Shown in pieces: positions 37,115 to 46,329 of a stretch of DNA of 64,000 bases. Origin of the DNA: Salipiger bermudensis HTCC2601 (GTDB lineage: Bacteria; Pseudomonadota; Alphaproteobacteria; Rhodobacterales; Rhodobacteraceae). Where the stretch lies: assembly GCF_000153725.1 (NCBI RefSeq), contig NZ_DS022276.1, positions 2,105,442-2,169,441 of the forward strand. Direction: 5' to 3'. Made by a program: the position numbers and the translations under genes. The notes below the pieces were generated by a model that made no database searches, had not been told where the DNA came from, and worked only from the letters and a program-made list of their open reading frames with translations. The stretch's first letter is position 1, and every line of letters starts with the position of its first letter.

Positions 37115-38639
37115 TCGCAGCACCGACACCGACTGGCTCGCCCGCAGCCGCGCGCAGCTCGACCGGACCGATCTCGGGGCCGAGGCCAGGGCGGTGGGCC
37201 GCGTGGTCCAGCTGGCCGATGGCATCGCCCATGTCTCTGGCCTGCCCTCGGTGAGCCTCGGCGCGCTGCTGAGCGTCGAGAGCGGCGCCTTCGCCTTCGC
37301 CCACAGCCTCGGCGCCGAGGAGATCAACGCGGTGTTGCTCGACGAGACCGCGAGCGTGGCGGTGGGCGATCAGGTCAGCGACACCGGCGAGGTGCTGCGG
37401 GTGCCGGTGGGCGCCGGCTTTCTCGGCCGCATCGTCGACCCGCTTGGCCGTCCTCTCGACGGCGGCGCGGCCCCTGCGCCGGAGGACTGGCTGCCGGTGG
37501 AGCGCCCGGCGCCCGGGATCATCGAGCGCGGCCTCGTCTCCGAGCCGCTCGAGACCGGCGTGCTGGTGGTCGACAGTCTTTTCGCACTGGGCCGCGGGCA
37601 GCGCGAGCTGATCGTCGGCGACCGCGCCACCGGAAAGACCGCACTGGCGGTGGACGCGATCATCCACCAGAAGCACAGCGACGTGGTCTGCGTCTATGTC
37701 GCCGTCGGCCAGCGCGCCACGGCGATCGAGCGCGTGGTCGCGGCAGTGCGCGAGCACGGCGCCATCGAGCGCTGTATCTTCGTCGTCGGCAGCGCCTCGG
37801 CGGCGCCCGGCCTGCAATGGATCGCACCCTTCGCCGGCATGTCGATGGCCGAGCATTTTCGCGACAAGGGGCAGGACGCGCTGATCGTCATCGACGACCT
37901 GACCCAGCACGCTGCCACCCACCGCGAGCTGGCGCTGCTGACCCGCGAGCCGCCGGGCCGCGAGGCCTATCCCGGCGACGTGTTCTACCTCCATGCCCGC
38001 CTGCTCGAACGCGCGGCCAAGCTCTCGCCCGAGCTCGGTGGCGGCTCGCTCACCGCGCTGCCGCTGGCCGAGACCGATGCCGGCAACCTCTCGGCCTATA
38101 TTCCGACCAACCTGATCTCGATCACTGACGGCCAGATTGTGCTCAACACGCATCTGTTCTCCACCAACCTGCGCCCGGCGGTCGACGTGGGCCTGTCGGT
38201 GAGCCGGGTCGGCGGCAAGGCGCAGGCCCCGGCGCTGCGCAAGGTCTCGGGCCGCGTGCGGCTCGATTACGCGCAGTTCCAGGAGCTCGAGATGTTCACC
38301 CGTTTCGGCGGCATCCAGAATGCCCGGGTGAAGGGGCAGATCGCCCGCGGCGAGCGCATCCGCGGGCTGCTCACCCAGCCGCGCTTCTCTGGCCTGCGGC
38401 TGGTCGACCAGGTGGCGCTGCTGGCGGCGCTGGCAGACGGCGTGTTCGACACGGTCCCGGTCGGGCGCATGGCCGAACTGCGCCGCAGGCTGCCCGCCAG
38501 GCTCGACTCCGAGGCCGCCGACGCGGTCGCCGCGCTTGCCAAGAGCCGTGCGCTCACCGATGAGGCCCGCGCTGCGTTGGTCGCGGTGGTGTCGCGACTG
38601 GCGGAGGAGGGGCGCGAGAGGGAGGCCGTGGCGACATGA
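37107..38639 (+). CDS. atpA: N-ATPase subunit alpha (F1)
   Basis: A 510-residue alpha subunit. The P-loop is GDRATGKT (171-178), with Ala in place of the Gln of housekeeping enzymes. [40 protein letters not shown] and the Arg-finger region [15 protein letters not shown] with [18 protein letters not shown] are all present. The C-terminal helical domain is shorter in similarity but complete. The start overlaps atpF by 8 bp and the stop overlaps atpG as ATGA. Confidence 0.96.
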   Translation: MTDRSTDTDWLARSRAQLDRTDLGAEARAVGRVVQLADGIAHVSGLPSVSLGALLSVESGAFAFAHSLGAEEINAVLLDETASVAVGDQVSDTGEVLRVPVGAGFLGRIVDPLGRPLDGGAAPAPEDWLPVERPAPGIIERGLVSEPLETGVLVVDSLFALGRGQRELIVGDRATGKTALAVDAIIHQKHSDVVCVYVAVGQRATAIERVVAAVREHGAIERCIFVVGSASAAPGLQWIAPFAGMSMAEHFRDKGQDALIVIDDLTQHAATHRELALLTREPPGREAYPGDVFYLHARLLERAAKLSPELGGGSLTALPLAETDAGNLSAYIPTNLISITDGQIVLNTHLFSTNLRPAVDVGLSVSRVGGKAQAPALRKVSGRVRLDYAQFQELEMFTRFGGIQNARVKGQIARGERIRGLLTQPRFSGLRLVDQVALLAALADGVFDTVPVGRMAELRRRLPARLDSEAADAVAALAKSRALTDEARAALVAVVSRLAEEGREREAVAT

Positions 38640-39481
38640 GCAGCCGGCTCTCGGAGGTCGAGAAGCGCATCGTCACGGTGCACAAGCTCGACGCGGTGAT
38701 CTCTGCCATGCGCGGCCTCGCGGCGGCGCGGGTGCAGGAGGCCAATCGCCATCTCGAGAGCATCCGTGCCTATGCCACCACCATCGGCGATGCCATCGGC
38801 GAGGCGCTGGCCTACGCCACGGGTCTCGGCCTCGACGCGCCGTTGCATGGCGGCGAGGGCAGCCGTCTGGTGGTGCTGTTCGCCGCCGAGCAGGGCTTTG
38901 CCGGCACCTATTCCGACAAGGTGTTCCAGGCCATCGAACCGCTCTGGGACGAGACCTGCGAGCTGGTGGTGATCGGCGACCGGGGACATGTCGTTGCCGA
39001 GGAGCGCAGGCTCGCCATCGCGTGGTCCGCCCCGATGATCGCGCATCCCTCGCAGGCCCCGGAACTGGCCACTCGGATGACCGACGCGCTGTTCCGGCGC
39101 ATCACGCTGGAGCCGGTGACCCGCGTCACGCTGGTCCATGCCGATCCCGGCGCCGGCGGGGCGATGATGATCCGCATCAAGGAGCTGGTGCCCTTCGACT
39201 ATGCCCGGTTTCGACCGTCTGAGCGCCGCCTGCCGCCGCTGGTGACCCTGCCGCCCGAGCGGCTGCTGGCGCAGCTTGTCGAGGAGCACATCTTTGCCGA
39301 GCTGATCGAGGCTGTGATGCTGTCCTTCGCTGCCGAGAACGAGGCAAGGATGCGCGCCATGGTGGCCGCCAAGGACAACGTCTCGGAAAGCCTTCAAGCG
39401 ATGATCGGCGAGGCCCGCCGCCTGCGGCAGGAGGACATCACGCAGGAAATCACCGAGCTGGCGACCAGCAGCCTGGTCTGA
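38636..39481 (+). CDS. atpG: N-ATPase subunit gamma (F1)
   Basis: A 281-residue gamma subunit, the rotor shaft. The N-terminal helix [20 protein letters not shown] with [13 protein letters not shown] and the C-terminal helix [20 protein letters not shown] match the coiled-coil that penetrates the alpha/beta ring. The middle Rossmann-like part ([20 protein letters not shown]) is conserved. It ends the operon; a GC hairpin follows the stop directly. Confidence 0.94.
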   Translation: MSSRLSEVEKRIVTVHKLDAVISAMRGLAAARVQEANRHLESIRAYATTIGDAIGEALAYATGLGLDAPLHGGEGSRLVVLFAAEQGFAGTYSDKVFQAIEPLWDETCELVVIGDRGHVVAEERRLAIAWSAPMIAHPSQAPELATRMTDALFRRITLEPVTRVTLVHADPGAGGAMMIRIKELVPFDYARFRPSERRLPPLVTLPPERLLAQLVEEHIFAELIEAVMLSFAAENEARMRAMVAAKDNVSESLQAMIGEARRLRQEDITQEITELATSSLV

Positions 39482-39498
39482 GGCCCCATCGCGGGGCC
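39482..39498 (+). terminator. GC hairpin after the N-ATPase operon
   Basis: GGCCCC and GGGGCC pair over 6 bp with loop ATCGC, immediately after the atpG stop. No T tract follows, so it may protect the 3' end or act only as a weak terminator. Confidence 0.45.
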
Positions 39499-39559
39499 CA
39501 TTGCAGCCTGTGCACGGGTTTCCTAGGGTCGCGCCGAACCTGTGCCGAGGCGGATGACC

Positions 39560-40693
39560 ATGACAGAGACCACCTATCACGGCGGCCCGATCTTCGACGG
39601 GCAGCGCCTGCTGCACGGCCATGCGCTGCGGATCGAGGCCGGCCGCGTGACGGCGCTGGCGCCCGAGGCGGAGCTTGCGGCGGCGGGCGAGGTCGTCGAT
39701 CTCGGGGGCGATCTGCTGGCGCCGGGCTATGTCGATCTGCAGGTCAATGGCGGCGGCGGGGTGATGGTCAATGACGGCCCCACGGTGTCCGGCCTGGCGA
39801 CCATCGCCGAAGCTCATCGCAGGCTCGGCAGCACCACGATCCTGCCCACCCTGATCACCGACACGCCCGAGCGTAGCCGCGCCGCGATCGAGGCCGTGGC
39901 GCAGGCCATCGCCGAGGGTGTGCCCGGCATCGGCGGGCTGCATCTGGAGGGGCCGCATCTGGCGCTCTCCCGCAAGGGGGCCCATGACGGCGCGCTGATC
40001 CGCCCGATGACGGAGGCCGACCTCTCGATGCTCCGCGACGCCGCCCGCCGCCTGCCGGTGCTCAAGGTCACGATCGCCCCCGAGAACACCACTCAAGCGC
40101 AGGTGGCCGCACTGGCCGAGGCCGGCGCGCTGGTCTCGCTCGGCCATACCGATGCAAGCTACGACACCTGCCTTGCCTATGCGCGGGCTGGCGCAAGCTG
40201 CGTGACGCATCTCTTCAACGCCATGCGCGGCCTCGACAAGCGCGAGCCCGGCGTGGTCGGCGCCGCCCTCGCCAGCCAAGCGCTCGCGGCGGGCCTGATC
40301 GCCGACGGCGTGCATGTGCACCCGGCCGCGATGCGCATCGCGCTGGCCGCCCGGCCGGAGGGCATCTTCCTTGTCACCGACGCCATGGCCGTGGCCGGCA
40401 CCGAGGCGAAAGGTTTCCGCCTCAACGGGCGCGAGATCACCCGCGCCGATGGCCGGCTGGTCCTGCAGGACGGCACGCTGGCCGGGGCCGATCTCGATCT
40501 CACCCGTGCCATCAACCTTCTGGTTTCGGATCTGGGCCTGCCGCTCGAACCGGCCCTCGCCATGGCGACCTCGATCCCGGCGCGCCTCGCGAACCTGGGG
40601 CAGGGTATCGGAACCCTTGCCGCCGGCGCCCCGGCCCGCGCCATCCGCCTCCGGCACCGCGCTCAGGGGCTCGCCCTCATCGCCCCGCTCTGA
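39560..40693 (+). CDS. nagA: N-acetylglucosamine-6-phosphate deacetylase
   Basis: NagA (EC 3.5.1.25) converts GlcNAc-6-P to glucosamine-6-P in amino-sugar and peptidoglycan recycling. The 377-residue amidohydrolase has DLQVNGGGGVMVNDGPTV, the metal-ligand Glu in GLHLEGPHLALSRKGAHD, the His ligands in SLGHTDASYDTCLAYA and VTHLFNAMRGLDKREPGVVG, and the catalytic Asp in LVTDAMAVAGTEAKGF. I chose ATG 39560 with GAGG 9 bp upstream; ATG 39554 is possible. No nagB, kinase or transporter is adjacent, so it is an orphan here, downstream of the N-ATPase operon. Confidence 0.95.
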   Translation: MTETTYHGGPIFDGQRLLHGHALRIEAGRVTALAPEAELAAAGEVVDLGGDLLAPGYVDLQVNGGGGVMVNDGPTVSGLATIAEAHRRLGSTTILPTLITDTPERSRAAIEAVAQAIAEGVPGIGGLHLEGPHLALSRKGAHDGALIRPMTEADLSMLRDAARRLPVLKVTIAPENTTQAQVAALAEAGALVSLGHTDASYDTCLAYARAGASCVTHLFNAMRGLDKREPGVVGAALASQALAAGLIADGVHVHPAAMRIALAARPEGIFLVTDAMAVAGTEAKGFRLNGREITRADGRLVLQDGTLAGADLDLTRAINLLVSDLGLPLEPALAMATSIPARLANLGQGIGTLAAGAPARAIRLRHRAQGLALIAPL

Positions 40694-40708
40694 TCACCCC
40701 AAAGAGAA

Positions 40709-40750
40709 AGGGCGCCGAGCGCACCGCGCGCTCAACGCCCCTGTCTTCTT
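40709..40750 (+). terminator. Terminator after nagA
   Basis: GGGCG/CGCCC and inner GAGCGC/GCGCTC pair around ACCGC, followed by CTGTCTTCTT. It lies 16 bp after nagA and before the GC-rich repeat. Confidence 0.6.
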
Positions 40751-40757
40751 CTGGCCG

Positions 40758-40800
40758 AAAATATCCCGGGGGTCCCAGGGGCAGCGCCCCCGGGTCCGGC
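40758..40800 (-). repeat. GC-rich palindromic intergenic element, copy 2
   Basis: Read on the minus strand it is CCGGACCCGGGGGCGCTG, CCCCTGGGACCCCCGGG, ATATTTTC. The GGGGGCGCTGCCCC core and the CCCCCGG-ATATTTT end match the element at 442-491; the middle hairpin is shorter. It lies between the 3' ends of nagA and the aminotransferase. Confidence 0.6.
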
Positions 40801-40829
40801 GTTATCAGCCTGCAGCCATCTCAGGCAAC

Positions 40830-42212
40830 TCAGACCATGCCTTCCGATTTTGCCCAGTCGAGCGCCCGGTCGAGCGCCCGGCCAAAGCGGGCGAGGATCT
40901 CGGTCAGGTCGTCTTCGGTGACGATCAGCGGCGGGCAGAAGGCGACGGTCTCGTAGACGTTGCGCACGATCAGCCCTTCCTCGGCGCAGAGCGCCACGAC
41001 CTTGGCCGCCATCGAGCCCGCCGGCTCGAAGGCCTCGCGGGTGTCGCGGTTCTTGGCCAGCTCGACGCCCGCGATCAGGCCCACGCCGCGCACTTCGCCG
41101 ACCAGCGGGTGATCGGCGAACTTGCGCAGACCGTCCTGGAACATCGGCTCGAGGCGCTCGGCATTGCCCATCAGATCCTTCTCTTCGATGATCTTCAGGT
41201 TCTCGAGGCCCACGGCGCAGGCGACCGGGTGGCCCGAACCGGTGAAGCCGTGGCCGAAGGTGCCGAGCTTGGCGGTGTTGTCGGCAATGGCGTCATAGAC
41301 CTTGTCGTTCACCACGATCGCGGCGAGCGGCATGTAGGACGAGGTCAGCTGCTTCGAGGTCACAAGGATGTCCGGGGTGAAGCCGAAACGCTCGCAGCCG
41401 AAGGGTTTGCCGGTGCGGCCGAAGCCGTTGATGACCTCGTCGGCCACCAGCAGGATGTCGTATTTCTTGCAGATCTCGGCAACGCCGGGCCAGTAGCCCT
41501 CGGGCGGCACCATGACGCCGCCGGCGCCCATCACCGGCTCGCCGATGAAGGCGCCGATGGTCTCGGGGCCCTCGGCAAGGATCGTGTCCTCGAGCTCCTT
41601 GAGCAGGCGCGCGGTGAACTGCTCCTCGGTCTCGCCCTCTTCGGCGAACTTCCAGTAATGCGGCGTGGTCAGGTGGGTGACCGGAATCGCGGGAAGGTCG
41701 AAATCCTTCTGGTTCGCCGGCAGCCCGGTGAGCGAGCCCGACGCGATGGTGATGCCGTGATAGGCCTTGTTGCGCGACAGGAACTTCTTCTTCTCCGGGC
41801 GGCCGAGGCCGTTGTTGAGGAACCAGACCATCTTGACGACGGTGTCGTTGGCCTCGGAGCCGGAGTTGGTGAAGAACACCTTGTTGAGCCCTTCCGGGGT
41901 CATCTCGACCAGCTTCTCGGCGAGGCGGATCGACGGCTCGTGCGACTTGTGCGCGAAGGTGTGGTAGTAGGGCAGCTTCTTGAGCTGCTCGTAGGCCACG
42001 TCGGCGAGGCGGTTTTCGGAGAAGCCCACGGCGACCGACCACAGGCCTGCCAGCGCCTCGTAATATTCCTTGCCCTCGGTGTCATAGACCTTGGCGCCGT
42101 CGCCATGGCTCATGATCATCGGACCCTTTTCCTCGTGCAGGCGCATGTTGGTGTAGGGGTGCATCGTGTAGGCGATGTCGGCGGCGTGAAGCGAGTTCGG
42201 ACGCTGGTTCAT
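40830..42212 (-). CDS. Class III (omega) aminotransferase, putrescine aminotransferase-like
   Basis: A 460-residue PLP-dependent class III aminotransferase. Family marks: LHEEKGPMIMSHGDGAKVYD, VFFTNSGSEANDTVVKMVWF (PLP phosphate site), NKAYHGITIASGSLTG, LLVADEVINGFGRTGKPFG (Asp to the PLP ring), and SKQLTSSYMPLAAIVVND with the Schiff-base Lys. It resembles the SpuC/omega-amine:pyruvate group, which transfer amino groups from diamines or beta-amino acids. GGAG precedes the ATG at 42212. It is the last gene of the minus-strand arm of the GntR locus, 132 bp after the M20 gene. Substrate is inferred from context only. Confidence 0.88.
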   Translation of the reverse strand: MNQRPNSLHAADIAYTMHPYTNMRLHEEKGPMIMSHGDGAKVYDTEGKEYYEALAGLWSVAVGFSENRLADVAYEQLKKLPYYHTFAHKSHEPSIRLAEKLVEMTPEGLNKVFFTNSGSEANDTVVKMVWFLNNGLGRPEKKKFLSRNKAYHGITIASGSLTGLPANQKDFDLPAIPVTHLTTPHYWKFAEEGETEEQFTARLLKELEDTILAEGPETIGAFIGEPVMGAGGVMVPPEGYWPGVAEICKKYDILLVADEVINGFGRTGKPFGCERFGFTPDILVTSKQLTSSYMPLAAIVVNDKVYDAIADNTAKLGTFGHGFTGSGHPVACAVGLENLKIIEEKDLMGNAERLEPMFQDGLRKFADHPLVGEVRGVGLIAGVELAKNRDTREAFEPAGSMAAKVVALCAEEGLIVRNVYETVAFCPPLIVTEDDLTEILARFGRALDRALDWAKSEGMV

Positions 42213-42344
42213 GTTGGTCTCCGTATTGGCAGTGGCCCCCGCAGGGCCTGAGGTTTCGGTTGGGGAGAAGGCCGCGGGAGACTCAGGTCCCCGTTGGCGC
42301 ACAGTTAAGATGACTTTGGGTCAAAGGTCACGGGGAGAATTTGA

Positions 42345-43628
42345 TCAAATCTTTTCCAGTCCGCACCATTCCGCGATGAACAGAGCGATCGTGCCGGTCA
42401 CGCGCTTCACCGAGGACAGTTTGACGCGCTCGTCGAAGCCGTGGATGGCTTCGGAATAGGGCCCGTAGACAAGGCACGGGGTCTCGCCGTAGATCACGAA
42501 GACCCGCCCGTCGAGATAGCCCGGCGTCACGAAGCTCTCGAGCGGCTTGGCGTAGCTCGACATGTGGGCGCGGGCGAGCGTGTCCTCGGCCTCGGTGCCT
42601 TCCTCGAGCACGTAGCCCTCCGCGAAGAAGCCGTTGAAGATCACCTCGGGCGGGTTGTTGGCGAGGAACGGGATGCGGTCTGAGACCCGGCGCAGGTGGT
42701 CCTCGATCTCGCGCGCGGCGTCCGCGGCCTTGATGCCGGGATAGAGCGCGATACGGCAGTCGAATTCGCACCAGGCCGGCACCGAGGAGGCCCAGTCGCC
42801 GCCGGCGATCTTGCCGACGTTGAAGTTGATCGGGTGCTCGAGCTCTTCGAAATACCGGTGCTCGCCCTTCTGGGCGTTCCACGCCTCCTCGAGCTCGCGC
42901 AGCCCCTTGATCAGGTCGTAGGCGGCCTCGATGGCGTTGGCCCCGGAGCCGGCCTCGCGCACGTGCACCGGTGCGCCCTGCACCCGGACGCGGAACCACA
43001 GCACGCCGGTGTTGGCGCGCACCAGCATGTCATCCTCGGGCTCGGGGATGATCGCGGCATCGGCATTGTAGCCGCGCAGAAGCGCCGCGAGCGCGCCGTT
43101 GCCGGTGCATTCCTCTTCGACCACCGATTGCTGGTAGAGCGTGGCGGCGGGTCGGTAGCCGAGGCGCTTGAGCGCATCCACGGCAAAGATATTGGCGGCG
43201 ATCCCGGCCTTCATGTCTGCGATGCCGCGACCGTAGAGCCAGTCGCCGTCGCGCTTCGGCTCGAAGGGCGGGTGGCTCCACATATCAAGCGGCCCCGTGG
43301 GGACAACGTCGACATGGCCGTTGAGCACCAGCGACTTCCCCGTCTCCTCGCGCGGACGTATGGTGCCCACCACGTTGATCGCGTTGGAGTAATCGACCTC
43401 GACCGGCGAGAAGCCGGGGTGATGCTTGATGTCGTCCACCTCGATGGTCCAGCGGTCCATCGCGTAGCCGCGGGCCTTCAGCGCGTCATGCAGGAAATCC
43501 TGTGCGGTCGCCTCCTGTCCCCGCAGGGACGGATGCCGCCCGAGCGCCTCGGTGAAGGCGATCTGTTCCTCGAAGCCCTCTTCGACGGCGGCGAGGATCT
43601 TTTCGGTCAGCTCGGCAGAGAGGGTCAT
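42345..43628 (-). CDS. M20 family deacylase (ArgE/DapE type)
   Basis: A 427-residue M20 metallopeptidase-fold amidohydrolase. The di-zinc site appears in KSLVLNGHVDVVPTGPLDMW (His and catalytic Asp), LYGRGIADMKAG (bridging Asp), SVVEEECTGNGALAAL (general base Glu and ligand Glu), AIIPEPEDD and the late His in YSEAIHGFDERV. The lid/dimer domain includes GAPVHVREAGSGANAIEAAY. ArgE/DapE-type members remove acyl groups from amino acids or diamines. Its ATG overlaps the stop of the HDAC-like gene by 4 bp. Confidence 0.92.
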   Translation of the reverse strand: MTLSAELTEKILAAVEEGFEEQIAFTEALGRHPSLRGQEATAQDFLHDALKARGYAMDRWTIEVDDIKHHPGFSPVEVDYSNAINVVGTIRPREETGKSLVLNGHVDVVPTGPLDMWSHPPFEPKRDGDWLYGRGIADMKAGIAANIFAVDALKRLGYRPAATLYQQSVVEEECTGNGALAALLRGYNADAAIIPEPEDDMLVRANTGVLWFRVRVQGAPVHVREAGSGANAIEAAYDLIKGLRELEEAWNAQKGEHRYFEELEHPINFNVGKIAGGDWASSVPAWCEFDCRIALYPGIKAADAAREIEDHLRRVSDRIPFLANNPPEVIFNGFFAEGYVLEEGTEAEDTLARAHMSSYAKPLESFVTPGYLDGRVFVIYGETPCLVYGPYSEAIHGFDERVKLSSVKRVTGTIALFIAEWCGLEKI

Positions 43629-44653
43629 GTCCCGCGCCCCATGAAGCCTTCCATGAAGGAGACCAGCGAAGTGGTGAGGTCCTCGGAGAGGTAGCCGCCT
43701 TCCTGCACGATCACCGTGGGGTAGCCGGCGGCGGCGATCATCTCGCCGGCGCGCCGGAAGCCGTCCCAGCTGATCTGCATGCCGAGCAGCGGATCGTTCT
43801 CGTGCGCATCGAGCCCGAGGCTCAGCATCAGCGCGCCCGGCTGGTAGGCGGCGATCTTCTCCAGCGCGTCAGCGATGGTCTTCAGCCAGGCCTCGTCGGT
43901 GGTGGTGCGGGGCAGGGGGTAGTTGGTGTTGAAGCCCGCGCCCGCGCCGGCGCCGGTCTCGTGGGCGTAGCCGACGAAGAACGGGTAGTAGGTCTCGGGA
44001 TCGGCGTGGATCGAGATCGTCATCACGTCGTCGCGCTCGTAGAAGATCGCCTGTGTGCCGTTGCCGTGATGCACGTCGATATCCAGCGTCGCGACCTTGT
44101 CGTGCTGGCTGCGCAGCCGCGCGGCGGCGACGGCGGAGTTGTTCATCATGCAGTGCCCGGCGGCCATGTCGGCCGAGCTGTGGTGCCCGGCGGGGCGGCA
44201 GAGCGCATAGGCGGCGCGATCTCCGGCCAGCACCGCGTCTGCGGCAGCGACGGCGCAGTCGGCGGCCCGGCGCGATGCGGTCCAGGTGTGCTCGCCGATC
44301 GGGGCCGAGGTGTCGCCCATGTGCCAGCCGGCGCGCCCGACGATGCTGGCCGGATAGGTCGCGAAGCCGCGCTGCGCAAAGACGTTCGGCACCACCTCGG
44401 GGCCGGCATTCGGCAGCGCCTGCCACTGCTCCCAAGCGGTCTCGAGGAAGGTGAGGAAGTCTTCCGTGTGGACCTCCGCGAGCGCATCGCGCGAGGCTTC
44501 CGCCGGTTCGATGGCGTCGAGGCCGAGCTGATCGAGCCCCGCCTTCAGCAGCTTTGCGCGCTCGGCCTGCTCGGCGTTGCGCAGGATCTTGCCGTGGGTC
44601 AGGCGAAAGACCGGATCGTGGAGGTCGGTCTCGGGGGCATAGAAACACTTCAT
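43625..44653 (-). CDS. Histone deacetylase-fold amidohydrolase, acetylpolyamine type
   Basis: A 342-residue arginase/deacetylase-fold Zn enzyme. The active site is complete: CRPAGHHSSADMAAGHCMMN with His157/His158, TLDIDVHHGNGTQAIF with zinc ligands Asp193 and His195, LSLGLDAHENDPL with the third Asp, and VQEGGY with the transition-state Tyr. The FYAPETDLHDPVFRLTHGKI start and the RPxGHHS..A..GHCxxNN form match bacterial acetylpolyamine amidohydrolases rather than AcuC. It probably removes acetyl from an amine such as N-acetylputrescine; the exact substrate is unknown. It overlaps the regulator gene (TGATG) and the M20 gene. Confidence 0.92.
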   Translation of the reverse strand: MKCFYAPETDLHDPVFRLTHGKILRNAEQAERAKLLKAGLDQLGLDAIEPAEASRDALAEVHTEDFLTFLETAWEQWQALPNAGPEVVPNVFAQRGFATYPASIVGRAGWHMGDTSAPIGEHTWTASRRAADCAVAAADAVLAGDRAAYALCRPAGHHSSADMAAGHCMMNNSAVAAARLRSQHDKVATLDIDVHHGNGTQAIFYERDDVMTISIHADPETYYPFFVGYAHETGAGAGAGFNTNYPLPRTTTDEAWLKTIADALEKIAAYQPGALMLSLGLDAHENDPLLGMQISWDGFRRAGEMIAAAGYPTVIVQEGGYLSEDLTTSLVSFMEGFMGRGT

Positions 44654-45351
44654 CAGTCTGGCTTCTCTTCCATGTTGCGGAATTGCTCGACAACGAGGTC
44701 GCGGGCGACCTCGATATGGTAGCGCAGCGCCTCGACGGCCTCGGGCTCGTCGTGGCGCAGCATCGCGTCGAGGATGGGTTGGTGGGTGTCGGCCAGCTTC
44801 TGGGCGTCATCGTAGAGCCGGCCGATCATCATGATCGTCAGTTCCGACTCCATCGCGATCTGGTCGAACGTGGCGAGGAACTTCGGGTTGCCGGAGCCGG
44901 CGCAGATCAGCCGGTGGAATTCCATGTCGGCCTCGACCTGCGTCAGCATGTCGAAGCCGGGGCCGGCGACGCGGCGCATCTCTTCTATCTGCTGAACAAG
45001 GCGGGGGCCGCTCTCGCCCATCCCGTCGCGGATCAGACGGCGTACCGCCGCGGTCTCGATCACCAGCCGGAATTCGTAGAGATCGGCCAGTTCGCGCGCC
45101 GTGATCGAGCGCACGAAGAAGCCGCGATTGGGCAGGTAGGTCACCAAGCCAGAGTTCTCGAGCAGCCGCGCCGCCTCGCGCACCGGGGCGCGGCTCACAC
45201 CGAGCTGGCGGGCCACCACCGATTCGGAGAGCCGTTCGCCCTGCGACAGCTGACCGGTCACGATCGCCTTGCTGAGCAGGCGCGCGACGCGCTGAACGAG
45301 TCCCTCGCGGTCGAGAGGCTGAAAGCCGTCGTTGTCCTGTTTTGGGTCCAT
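44653..45351 (-). CDS. GntR family regulator, FCD (FadR/VanR) subfamily
   Basis: A 232-residue regulator. The winged helix is RLSESVVARQLGVSRAPVRE followed by AARLLENSGLV; the helical FCD ligand domain has DMEFHRLICAGSGNPKFLAT and later His residues (ADTHQPILDAML, RYHIEVARDLV) that usually bind a metal and a carboxylate effector. I chose ATG 45351; a GTG at 45372 is also open, and neither has a strong ribosome binding site. It is first in the minus-strand arm and faces the aldolase gene across a 128-bp gap with a palindrome, so it likely controls both arms. Confidence 0.9.
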   Translation of the reverse strand: MDPKQDNDGFQPLDREGLVQRVARLLSKAIVTGQLSQGERLSESVVARQLGVSRAPVREAARLLENSGLVTYLPNRGFFVRSITARELADLYEFRLVIETAAVRRLIRDGMGESGPRLVQQIEEMRRVAGPGFDMLTQVEADMEFHRLICAGSGNPKFLATFDQIAMESELTIMMIGRLYDDAQKLADTHQPILDAMLRHDEPEAVEALRYHIEVARDLVVEQFRNMEEKPD

Positions 45352-45404
45352 GAAATCGAAACCGAAATGCACAAGTTGCGATCACGCTAATTGTAGGTTT
45401 GCCG

Positions 45405-45416
45405 ATTGTCGACAAT
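45405..45416. promoter_or_regulatory. Probable GntR/FCD operator
   Basis: ATTGTCGACAAT is a perfect 12-bp palindrome in the divergent gap; its core TTGTCGACAA fits the TNGTNNACNA pattern of FCD-type GntR operators. It is placed to repress both arms. Binding is inference. Confidence 0.6.
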
Positions 45417-45479
45417 TTCCTTGACCAAAGATGCGTTCTCGGCCTTTCTTTACGGCAAGCGATGAAAAGGACGACTTTG

Positions 45480-46250
45480 ATGCCCGATGGAGCACCCGCC
45501 GACACCGTCACCCAGCTGCGCCGCGATCTGGCTGCCGCCTACCGGCTGATCGCGCATTTCGGAATGGATGACGGCATCTACACCCATATCTCCGCGCGTC
45601 TGCCGGATGGTCCGGGTGGCGAGAAGCGCTTCCTTCTGAACCCTTACGGCCTGCGCTTTGACGAGGTGACGGCGGCGAATCTCGTCACCGTGGACGAGAC
45701 CGGCGCGGTGGTCGACGATCCCTATGGCGCTGGCGTCAACGCGGCCGGCTTCACCATTCACTCGGCCGTGCACATGGCGCGGCACGACGCGGTCTGCGTG
45801 CTGCACACCCACACCGTCGCCGGTGTCGCGGTGTCCTCGATCAAGGAGGGGCTGCTGCCGCTGAACCAGTGGTCGGCGCAGTTCTTCAACCGAATCGCCT
45901 TCCACGACTACGAAGGCATCGCGCTGAACCTCGAGGAGCGCGAGCGCATCGTGGCCGATCTCGGTGAGAAGCAGGTCATGCTGCTGCGCAACCATGGCAC
46001 GCTGCTGCTGGGCCGCTCGGTTGCCGAGGCGGTGAAACTGGCGCTGAACCTCGAGCGGTCCTGCAAGGCGCAGGTGGCGGCTCTGGGCATGGGGCAGACG
46101 CCGATCGTGCTGCCCGACGATGTCGCCGAGCACACGGCCGGCCAATATCAGAAAATGTATGACAAGATGGAAGGCGCCGGCGGCAAGGATCCCGAGTGGG
46201 ATGCCTTCCTGCGGATGCTGGAAACCGCCGCTCCCGGCTACAAGGGCTGA
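45480..46250 (+). CDS. Class II aldolase/adducin family protein
   Basis: A 256-residue class II aldolase/adducin domain protein. The metal site is visible as VCVLHTHTVAGVAVSS (two His) and LLRNHGTLLLGRSVAEA (third His). LRRDLAAAYRLIAHFGMDDG and IYTHISARLPDG are the usual N-terminal marks. Members cleave or decarboxylate hydroxy-acid or sugar-phosphate substrates; many catabolic-operon members are not sugar-phosphate aldolases. I chose ATG 45480, with AAGGA 8 bp upstream; ATG 45462 is possible. It opens the plus-strand arm next to the operator. Confidence 0.88.
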   Translation: MPDGAPADTVTQLRRDLAAAYRLIAHFGMDDGIYTHISARLPDGPGGEKRFLLNPYGLRFDEVTAANLVTVDETGAVVDDPYGAGVNAAGFTIHSAVHMARHDAVCVLHTHTVAGVAVSSIKEGLLPLNQWSAQFFNRIAFHDYEGIALNLEERERIVADLGEKQVMLLRNHGTLLLGRSVAEAVKLALNLERSCKAQVAALGMGQTPIVLPDDVAEHTAGQYQKMYDKMEGAGGKDPEWDAFLRMLETAAPGYKG

Positions 46251-46329
46251 GTGGCGACCCGAGAGATAACCAATGCGGCCCGGCGCAGAACCGGGCCCGA
46301 CACCCCGAAACCAAACTGACAGGGAAAAC

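Noticed and set aside
38267-40657. Open frame of about 796 codons on the minus strand across atpA, atpG and nagA
   Set aside because: It spans three real genes of the other strand, with no family similarity; it is a GC-bias artefact.
43625-44653. AcuC-type acetoin utilisation protein or true histone deacetylase
   Set aside because: The N-terminal and active-site sequence pattern is that of acetylpolyamine amidohydrolases, and no acetoin gene is adjacent. The exact substrate stays open.
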